Shown: positions 16,706 through 23,209 of the stretch, one piece after another
Layout of the letters: the number at the start of each line of letters is the position of its first letter
Numbering within the stretch: position 1 is the first letter of the stretch
Assembly (NCBI GenBank): GCA_021806865.1
Contig: JAKAPU010000003.1
Coordinates: 1 to 43,004 of the forward strand
Length of the DNA stretch: 43,004 nucleotides
DNA from: an archaeon
Lineage (GTDB): Archaea > Thermoproteota > Nitrososphaeria > Nitrososphaerales > CADDZS01
Direction of reading: 5' to 3'
The notes under the pieces: generated by a model
Database searches by the model: none
What the model saw: the letters and a program-made list of their open reading frames with translations, nothing else
Told to the model about the DNA's origin: nothing
Program-made: the position numbers and the translations under genes

Positions 16706-17737
16706 CTAGGAAGTCGTGTTCCCAATAACAAGATTTCCAAGCTTACCAGGGAAGAATGACGTATCATATAGCTGACTAGCAGTCAAGGTTGTGTTGTACC
16801 CTCCGTACTGATTGGCTTCATTCAAGGCGATGTTCATCTGTGTAGTGTTTGTCCAGCCAATGCCATTTGTTCTAAACGCAGAAGTGTTGTCAAGTTGCTG
16901 AAGAACACCTATCTCCCCAAGCGCCTGAGTCATATTTTGGGATGGATTGTACTTCAGGTAGATACTAGCAGCGCTGTCGGGATTTGCCAGGGTGTAATAG
17001 AATCCTTTGATAGTCGCTTCAACAATACCTTTCACAACATTTGGATGCTGAGCAATCAGGCTGTTTGATACACAAAGTCCTTCTTGATCCTGGATTCCAT
17101 AATCAGCCCAATTGAATATCGTGGCATTTGGCATTGCAGCTTTAACCTGTGGAATGGAGAATGAAAATGAAGAGGTGGCATTAACCTTGCCAGCTAGGAA
17201 GAGCGATATTCTAAGGTTCGGTGAAACAGTCTGGATTTTGAGGCTTGAGTAGTTGAAACCCGCGTTTTGCGCAAATAATGGCAATAGGACGTAATTCAGA
17301 TCTCCCGGCCCAGATTGAGCCCACGTTGTTCCCTCCAGTTGTTTCGTTGTCTTGATTGAAGGCTTGGCGAAAGCCACCATTGGAGTGCTAGAATAGATTG
17401 TCGTGACATATTTTATCTGCGCACCTTTCGCTATTGCGACGGCAGCCGAAAAAGCATCGCAGTAGGTGACTGTAAAAGTGCCGCTTACGAGATCCTGTAG
17501 TGCGCCAGGTTGACCTGACGCCGGAAGTATCTTGACGTTCAAGCCTTGTTGAGAAAAATAGCCTTTGTCTTGGGCTACAAAAAGAGGAGCAAAGCGCGGA
17601 AGCATGATGAAGCTAACGCTGTAATTAACCAGAAATGTTTGACTCCGAGGAAGAATTGCAAGTTCGTAGACCCCCAGACCAGCTGCAGCGGCAACGACAA
17701 CTACGATGATCACGATGGCCAAAAATTTCCTTTTCAT
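16706..17737 (-). CDS. NMT1/SsuA-like substrate-binding protein
   Basis: 343 residues. It starts with an N-terminal membrane anchor or signal (positively charged MKRKF, then about 20 hydrophobic residues) without an evident lipobox cysteine. The binding domain has the NMT1/THI5-like pattern: FAPLFVAQDKGYFSQQGLNVKILPASGQPGALQDL in two stretches, then a region naming a ligand site (VTYCDAFSAAVAIAKGAQIKYV). Several N-x-S/T sequons suit a surface glycoprotein. It is the first gene of the importer operon and is preceded by the long regulatory-looking gap at 17738-18361. Ligands of this family include sulfonates, nitrate, thiamine precursors and aromatic acids. Confidence 0.85.
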   Translation of the reverse strand: MKRKFLAIVIIVVVVAAAAGLGVYELAILPRSQTFLVNYSVSFIMLPRFAPLFVAQDKGYFSQQGLNVKILPASGQPGALQDLVSGTFTVTYCDAFSAAVAIAKGAQIKYVTTIYSSTPMVAFAKPSIKTTKQLEGTTWAQSGPGDLNYVLLPLFAQNAGFNYSSLKIQTVSPNLRISLFLAGKVNATSSFSFSIPQVKAAMPNATIFNWADYGIQDQEGLCVSNSLIAQHPNVVKGIVEATIKGFYYTLANPDSAASIYLKYNPSQNMTQALGEIGVLQQLDNTSAFRTNGIGWTNTTQMNIALNEANQYGGYNTTLTASQLYDTSFFPGKLGNLVIGNTTS

Positions 17738-18361
17738 TGGAACAACGATGCCGCTCTTGACATTCTTATTAAAATGTTGTGTCGCGAGCTTGCCAAAACC
17801 CTCCCAGTCTACTCTTGTTTACCAGCCTGCGAAATAATTGCTGGAAAAGAGAGCGAGCTTGCCAAACGACTAAAATTACATTTGCCTTAAAAGATACTGC
17901 GGCAAATTGTTCCAACTAATTTGCGCACATCCCTAATAAGTTAGGGATTAATAATATTCGTACTCCAAAAAATACTGTTTTAGGTCGCATTCTTCGAAGC
18001 ATAACATTCAGAGTCTTCGTATAATTCATTGGCCTTTTCCTTGCGGAATATGAATGCATCATTAGACTATAGGCATGAATTAGGGATTTCGATAAAGTTC
18101 GTAATCACGACGTGAATTTAGAGCTAAATCGAATAGCTTCTTGCGGAACGGATTCTCAATTCCTGACCTAAAATGCGGAAATCGTAGTGTGCTGCCATTA
18201 TGTCTAAGGTCTATTGTTGTTCTGTTTCCAAGGTAGAAGGGAATTTGTTGTAAACTATATGCTTGAAGGAAGTCTCAACACTCTGGCAGGAAAGCTTCTT
18301 TGATCAATGAACTTCGCCTAGTACTGTCTTAAATGAAAGACTCCAAAACTCCTACACGCTT
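17738..18361. other. 624-base gap rich in symmetric motifs
   Basis: There is no supported gene. Visible elements are: a 14-bp direct repeat GCGAGCTTGCCAAA at 17784-17797 and 17853-17866; an inverted repeat GCAAATT/AATTTGC at 17902-17908 and 17918-17924; the perfect dyad ATCCCTAATAAGTTAGGGAT at 17929-17948; and one more TTAGGGAT near 18079-18086. The stretch lies between the ends of the ferredoxin operon and the start of the importer operon, both on the minus strand, so these may be operators for the importer. An archaeal promoter for the binding-protein gene probably lies near its left end. Confidence 0.45.
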
Positions 18362-18688
18362 TCATTCTTCGCCCTTACTCTTTGCAGCTGAACTGGGTCC
18401 AAACATTTTGTCGGCGACTGCGCTCAATTCTTGATTGTGCAGAAGGAAACTTGAACGGTACCCGTCCTGTGATCTGAGTAGTTTCGAAGTGTAGACCCTG
18501 ATTGCGTCCGTTGGACAAGCAAACTCACAAAGGAAGCATCCTTGGCAATCTTCAGGATAAACTACATGAGGCATCTTTCTATCGTCTAGCCTGATCACGT
18601 CTGTCGGGCATGCTTCGTCACAAGCTCCACAACCTACGCATGCCTCTAGAGTGATTTCCACCTTAGGACGAATTGCCACAAATTCCAT
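18362..18688 (-). CDS. ferredoxin-type subunit with two [4Fe-4S] clusters
   Basis: About 108 residues from ATG 18688 (MEFVAIRPKVEITLEACVGC region). Two full cluster motifs are visible, CVGCGACDEACPTDVIRL and CQGCFLCEFACPTDAIRV, each CxxCxxCxxxCP. It resembles the small iron-sulfur partners of AprA-like or fumarate-reductase-like flavoproteins. It overlaps the end of the FAD gene upstream by 26 bases, so the two are translationally linked and almost certainly form one complex, the ferredoxin passing electrons to or from the flavin. The frame is open back to an ATG at 18730, adding an extra CxxC; the shorter start matches the family better. Confidence 0.85.
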   Translation of the reverse strand: MEFVAIRPKVEITLEACVGCGACDEACPTDVIRLDDRKMPHVVYPEDCQGCFLCEFACPTDAIRVYTSKLLRSQDGYRSSFLLHNQELSAVADKMFGPSSAAKSKGEE

Positions 18689-20489
18689 GTTTTGCCAACA
18701 CCTTGAACATCGGATGTAGTCTCTTAGCAATTTTGGGTTCCTTGTCTGGCCTGCGGACTTCTACAGGAATCTCTTCATCCCAAATTTCGAATGATCCGTC
18801 TTCCTTCAGGACCCCTTTTGACCAGTTCAGCCAGTTGATGTTGTCCACTTCTGGGTAATCCTCGTTTAGAACTGACAAACGACTTTCCTTTCGATGCTGT
18901 AGGAATTTCAAAACGAATGTCTCGACGAAGATTGCGTTTTTCAAGCTCAATATTTTTGCCAGATAATGAGGGTCCTTTGCGCTCAGTTGCTCTGACTCTC
19001 GCCACAAGTCAGCGAGCGACTTTAGAGCGTTCTCAATCTTGTTTTCTGCAAGTATGGCTCCAATTCCTTGCACAATATCTTCGAATCGCTTGTGAATTTG
19101 ATTAAACTGCACTCCGTTCTGGACATGCAATGGAACCATGATTCGCTGACTGCATGCATCTATCTGTTTTTCGTCTAATTCGCCTCTACTTGTAACCAAA
19201 GCAAATTTCGCCGCATGTTCACCAGCCCACCAACCAGTTGTGAGGCATTCCCCCAATGCTATGTGCGGTTTCACGCGAACACAATCGCTACTTGCTCCTG
19301 CTGCATAGAGACCAGGGATCGAGGTGCGGCATTCCTCATCAATCGCGGCACCTGCAGGGGTATTCTTCCCCTGAGTGGTTGCAATAGACTGGACGTATGG
19401 AACAAGATCCTTCGAAATGTCATATCCAGCTCGCTCAAAATTGCTCATGATTATTGGTATCACGTCCCACAAAAATCTAATTTGATCCGGTCTGAAATGT
19501 CTACAGTCTAGATAAATCGGGCCGCGCCCCTCGCGCACTTCTATCTCCATGGCAGCATTCTGAACTTGGCGCCGAGTAAGGTCGCGTTCCGTGTCTGCAT
19601 ATTTCTCTAGGAAATTCTCTCCAAGGCCGTTCACCCATCTAGCTCCCTGCGCGGAAAGATGCTCAATTCCTGGAGCGCACAGAAATTCCAGTGGTTGTGA
19701 CTGCTTCGCTCCAATACTCATGTCTCCCATGACGGCTCCAGCGCGAATCTCTGCTGCAATTCCATCGCCAGACAAATCAATTGGCATGCCACTAAACGGT
19801 GCTCCCATCGACTGGTAAGGTATGCTGTGGCCACCGGCGCAGACAATCACCGCCTTTGAGTGAAATAAGTGCAACGCGCCGGTACGAACTTCAAAGCCTA
19901 TTGCCCCTACAGCAGACTTGGGATGACCTTCGGCAGAGGTAAGAATGTCATTAATCATTACCCTGTTGACGACCTTCACACCTCTTTTGAGCGCCTCGCG
20001 TCTTATCGCCCTCATCATCTTGGGTCCACCACCCTGCAATGCGACATCAAAGCCTCCTCCTTGAGATTCGTGTCGCCAGAACTCGCCATTCTCGGTTACG
20101 AATGGAACGCCCCATTCTATGAGGTGCTTGAAGACTTCGTACGAATCCTTGAGTTGTCTTATGGCGATCTTATAATTTGCAAGATCTTCCCGCCCTCGAT
20201 AATGAACCTCCATGTCATCACCAGGAAAATACAATCTGATGTCCCCCGAAGCAAGGGCGGCGCAACCACTTACCCCGAAAACAGACTTGTCGACCAGAAG
20301 AACATCAACTCCAAAATCTCTTGCCCGAATCGCAGCTACCGATCCAGAAGCTCCGCCGCCTATCACAAGAATATCGCTGTTGTGTTGGATAATGTCTTGC
20401 ACTACAGTTCGCGAGCCGAGATTTTGAAATGAAAGATAAGCCTTTCTCCGAACTCGAATTATTTTGCACTCCATGTGCTGCGAGGTCAC
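18663..20489 (-). CDS. FAD-dependent oxidoreductase, fumarate reductase/AprA-like
   Basis: 608 residues from the first ATG; ATG 20474 (MECK) or a later GTG is also possible. The dinucleotide-binding motif is DILVIGGGASGSVAA (residues 39-53). The FAD_binding_2 fold is further shown by VSGCAALASGDIRLYF, by ALQGGGPKMMRAIRREALKRGV, by AVIVCAGG, and near the C-terminal third by the flavin-binding GLYAAGASSDCVRV and IALGECLTTGWWAGEHAA. The C-terminal helical domain resembles that of succinate/fumarate or adenylylsulfate reductase flavoproteins. The substrate is unknown. It is paired with the two-cluster ferredoxin and lies between a NitT/TauT importer and the ParB-BadF regulator, which transcribes divergently. 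Confidence 0.85.
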   Translation of the reverse strand: MTSQHMECKIIRVRRKAYLSFQNLGSRTVVQDIIQHNSDILVIGGGASGSVAAIRARDFGVDVLLVDKSVFGVSGCAALASGDIRLYFPGDDMEVHYRGREDLANYKIAIRQLKDSYEVFKHLIEWGVPFVTENGEFWRHESQGGGFDVALQGGGPKMMRAIRREALKRGVKVVNRVMINDILTSAEGHPKSAVGAIGFEVRTGALHLFHSKAVIVCAGGHSIPYQSMGAPFSGMPIDLSGDGIAAEIRAGAVMGDMSIGAKQSQPLEFLCAPGIEHLSAQGARWVNGLGENFLEKYADTERDLTRRQVQNAAMEIEVREGRGPIYLDCRHFRPDQIRFLWDVIPIIMSNFERAGYDISKDLVPYVQSIATTQGKNTPAGAAIDEECRTSIPGLYAAGASSDCVRVKPHIALGECLTTGWWAGEHAAKFALVTSRGELDEKQIDACSQRIMVPLHVQNGVQFNQIHKRFEDIVQGIGAILAENKIENALKSLADLWRESEQLSAKDPHYLAKILSLKNAIFVETFVLKFLQHRKESRLSVLNEDYPEVDNINWLNWSKGVLKEDGSFEIWDEEIPVEVRRPDKEPKIAKRLHPMFKVLAKHGICGNSS

Positions 20490-20517
20490 CTTTTTCTTCA
20501 GAAACTACCATAGCTTA

Positions 20518-20533
20518 GTATTCCCGGGAATAC
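20518..20533. promoter_or_regulatory. perfect 16-bp palindrome at a divergent promoter
   Basis: GTATTCCCGGGAATAC lies between the FAD oxidoreductase (starting leftward at or below 20489) and the ParB-BadF gene (starting rightward at 20558). It covers the region where the TATA boxes of both genes should be. Length and symmetry match ParB binding sites, which are 16-bp palindromes. I infer that the adjacent ParB-like domain binds it. Confidence 0.6.
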
Positions 20534-20557
20534 ATTCAAATTGATGTCCAATGATTC

Positions 20558-22288
20558 ATGTTACGTTTGAGTATGCCTCACAAACGGCTACGCCTAGAAG
20601 AAATTGAAGTTGATAAGATAGATCAAGGAAAATTCAAGAATAGGCTAGGCATCGATGGCATACGCGATCTCGCAGAGAGCATAAGAAATCAGGGACTGCT
20701 GGTTCCGCTTTTTGTAAGAAGAATGGCAAACGGAAAAGTGAAGAAACCATTCGAGCTTGTTTCTGGACATAGGAGATTCGCAGCGATCAAGAAGCTGGGC
20801 GTGAAGAGTGCAAGTTGCATAATCTTGGAGGGATCAGACGAGAAGATGATAGAGTACAGCATAGTCGAGAATGTTCAACGTGAAGATCTCACTGACTACG
20901 AAAAAGCCTCTACGTTCCGTTTGCTTAATGAACAGTACGGCATGACCTATGAACAAATAGGCAATGCAATTGGGAAGAGCAAGCAGTATGTCTCTAACCA
21001 TATCGCGATGCTGAAGATCAGAGATGAGTTAAGAATTGAGACTGAGAGAAATATGGCTTCGCAGCTGTTGCAAGAATTGACTGAGCATCACACTCGCGTG
21101 CTCCTTAGGATTAGAGATGCAAGACGTAGGCTGGAGATTGCCGAGTTTGCAGTTCGCAATAGGCTAAATGTTCGGCAGCTAGGAATTCTTGCAGATCGAG
21201 AATCGCCAAATCATGTTCAACCTGCTTCAGAACAAACATCAATTCCCACTCCTGCTCGTACTGATGGGGAAAAGTACGTAGTAGTACTAGATAGTTCCGC
21301 AGAGGGAACAGTTTGCAGAATCTACGAATGTATGAATGGGGCAACCGTGGCAGAGCATAGCTTCGTTCCTTCAAATTTTCACATTTGCGGCGCCCATGGT
21401 GCAGCGAGCATTATTGCAGAAGGTCTTAGAGGATCGCTCATTGCTGCCGGCATTGGCACAGGTCAGATCAGCACTGTTGCAATCTGCATGTCAAGCGTTC
21501 ATACCCCTGCAGACATGCGGATGATGTCAAAGGCTTTCGCAAAACTCGGGGTGTTTGGAACAGTATTCATCGACAGATACGTTGCAGCCTTCATCTCGGC
21601 GACAAACGACAAACCCGGAATAGTGGTTAGTACAGGTTTCGGAGGGTCTGGTGTTTTTGGCAAGAACAGTTTGGGCCAGGTGTCGAAATCTGGCGGATGG
21701 GGATACATGATAGATCCATCTGGCTCAGCCTATTCAATTGGACTTGAAGCACTCAAGTCACTTTCACAGGCATTCGATGACCCAAAAAATATGAGCAATC
21801 TTGCAAAGCGCACAGCATCCTATCTAAATGTAAAGACCTACGATCAGCTTCATGCTTTGGCATACCAGAAGTCGTTGCAAATGATGGAGATAGCAAAACT
21901 CTCCCAGGTTGTTGTAAGTGCGGCGAAATCCGGTGATCATTTCGCTCGACAGATTCTCATTCGTACAGCCACAGACCTTGAGCGATTGTCTCTGATAACG
22001 CTTGGGAGTTTAAGCGCGCAAGACGATTCAAAGTTTGACGTGATACTCACTGGATCCATTCTCAAGCCGGACGGTTTCACATACGACGTGTTGAGACGGA
22101 GCCTCTTGACTGATGAGAGAGTGAGAGTGGTGTCTTTTCGAGATCTTGACATATTAGGTGCTGCATTCAATATATCGATGAACAGAGATCTTTCACGCTT
22201 TCGCAACCAGCTCCTAACCAAATTGGCAAGCGAGCCATCTCAGAAGATCAAGGAATCTTTACTTCACGTGTCAAATGTCCTCTATTGA
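20558..22288 (+). CDS. ParB-like DNA-binding domain fused to a BadF-type ASKHA kinase domain
   Basis: 576 residues in two halves. The first ~215 are ParB-like: LAESIRNQGLLVPL (38-51), ELVSGHRRFAAIKKLG (66-81, with GHRR in place of the CTP-binding GxRR), ENVQREDLTDYE (104-115) and a helix-turn-helix TYEQIGNAIGKSKQYVSNHI (130-149). After a Pro/Ser/Thr-rich linker (about 215-237), residues ~240-540 look like the BadF/BadG N-acetylglucosamine-kinase fold: VVVLDSSAEGT (phosphate-1-like), FIDRYVAAFISA, IVVSTGFGGSGVFG and GGWGYMIDPSGSAYSIGLEA, the last being the most diagnostic. Standard kinases have DxGxT in the first motif; here it is DSSAEGT, so catalysis is uncertain. A metabolite-sensing transcription regulator for the flanking redox cluster is the best guess. 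ATG 20573 is an alternative start. Confidence 0.75.
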   Translation: MLRLSMPHKRLRLEEIEVDKIDQGKFKNRLGIDGIRDLAESIRNQGLLVPLFVRRMANGKVKKPFELVSGHRRFAAIKKLGVKSASCIILEGSDEKMIEYSIVENVQREDLTDYEKASTFRLLNEQYGMTYEQIGNAIGKSKQYVSNHIAMLKIRDELRIETERNMASQLLQELTEHHTRVLLRIRDARRRLEIAEFAVRNRLNVRQLGILADRESPNHVQPASEQTSIPTPARTDGEKYVVVLDSSAEGTVCRIYECMNGATVAEHSFVPSNFHICGAHGAASIIAEGLRGSLIAAGIGTGQISTVAICMSSVHTPADMRMMSKAFAKLGVFGTVFIDRYVAAFISATNDKPGIVVSTGFGGSGVFGKNSLGQVSKSGGWGYMIDPSGSAYSIGLEALKSLSQAFDDPKNMSNLAKRTASYLNVKTYDQLHALAYQKSLQMMEIAKLSQVVVSAAKSGDHFARQILIRTATDLERLSLITLGSLSAQDDSKFDVILTGSILKPDGFTYDVLRRSLLTDERVRVVSFRDLDILGAAFNISMNRDLSRFRNQLLTKLASEPSQKIKESLLHVSNVLY

Positions 22289-22404
22289 ACAATTGCTGTC
22301 TTTCATGCTTATCATCTGAAGATGATATAATCTTCGCTCGTAACGACTATACAATTTGAAACTTGATAGACCATAGTTGTTCCGACGGCGCTATTGCTGA
22401 AAAT

Positions 22405-22986
22405 TCATCCTCTCAACTTTCGGCTTAAACTGACAAGGTTCGCAAGTAGTTCACTCATGAATTTGGATGAAGCATCATCCGCTAACCGTCCATCCCTGTC
22501 AAATTTGTCTTTGGCAAAACTAACAATTACTTCTGGTTTGTTGACCGGAAACATATTCAAAGTAACAAAAGATTGTCGCAAGTGATATTGCGCTCGAGCG
22601 CCACCTAGCATTCCATTAGAAGCGCTCATCAGCGCGACCGGTTTTCCGTTGAAGACATTATCCGAAGGCGGCCGAGAAGCCCAGTCAATTGCGTTCTTTA
22701 GTATCCCAGGAATGGAGTAGTTATATTCTGGTGTTGCTATTAGAAGCGCATCATTTGCCCTGATTCTCTCCTTGAATTTGATCACAGTCGGAGGTGGTGT
22801 GTTCTCAAAATCCTGATTGAAGATAGGTATTCCTTCCAAGTCAAAAATCTCCATCACGCAGCCCTGCGGCAAAAGTTTGAACGCGTGATTCAACAGCATT
22901 TTATTGAACGAAGCTTTTCGAAGGCTGCCTGCAAAGCCTAGAATTTTGATGGTGTCTGCCAAAGATTCATTCACTAACGGAGGCAA
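22405..22986 (-). CDS. NADPH-dependent FMN reductase
   Basis: 193 residues with the flavodoxin-like fold of the SsuE/ArsH/azoreductase family. GFAGSLRKASFNKMLL near the N-terminus binds the FMN phosphate, and LIATPEYNYSIPGILKNAIDW (105-125 region, split here as two strands) is the family signature. PVALMSASNGMLGGARAQYHLR follows as expected. It would reduce FMN or a quinone with NAD(P)H, and may supply reduced flavin to the neighbouring redox enzymes, as SsuE does for sulfonate monooxygenase in bacteria; no monooxygenase of that kind is adjacent. The first ~9 residues (MPPLVNESL) may be an over-extension. Confidence 0.88.
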   Translation of the reverse strand: MPPLVNESLADTIKILGFAGSLRKASFNKMLLNHAFKLLPQGCVMEIFDLEGIPIFNQDFENTPPPTVIKFKERIRANDALLIATPEYNYSIPGILKNAIDWASRPPSDNVFNGKPVALMSASNGMLGGARAQYHLRQSFVTLNMFPVNKPEVIVSFAKDKFDRDGRLADDASSKFMSELLANLVSLSRKLRG

Positions 22987-23139
22987 ATCAGTGTGATATC
23001 TAAGCCTTATCGGTCAATTTCGTTTTGGAGCAATCACATGCGATTTGTTCGATCTTCTATTGCCTCATTCAAGAAGTCGAGAGCCGCACTATCAACCTGA
23101 GGTTTCGGTGTGCGATCTGTAATTCGGACTTATTGATGA

Positions 23140-23206
23140 ACGCAAAATTATGTTATCTGGTTACATGCTCAGAGCCACGCATGCGATTGACAACATAATT
23201 ATGCGT
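23140..23206. repeat. 18-bp imperfect inverted repeat after the Mo-enzyme gene
   Basis: The arm ACGCAAAATTATGTTATC (23140-23157) pairs with 23189-23206 (reverse complement ACGCATAATTATGTTGTC), 16 of 18 matching, around a 31-base loop that contains a second small inverted repeat CATGC/GCATG. It lies 4 bases beyond the stop of the molybdopterin enzyme and upstream of the FMN reductase on the same strand. It could be a terminator, an operator or a small mobile-element scar. Confidence 0.55.
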
Positions 23207-23209
23207 AAA

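Noticed and set aside
17929..18086. TTAGGGAT repeats as telomere-like sequence
   Set aside because: Only three dispersed copies, one pair forming a dyad; an operator is the simpler reading.
19869..20432. A 187-codon plus-strand frame opposite the FAD oxidoreductase
   Set aside because: It covers the conserved FAD-binding motif of the real gene and has no recognisable domain.
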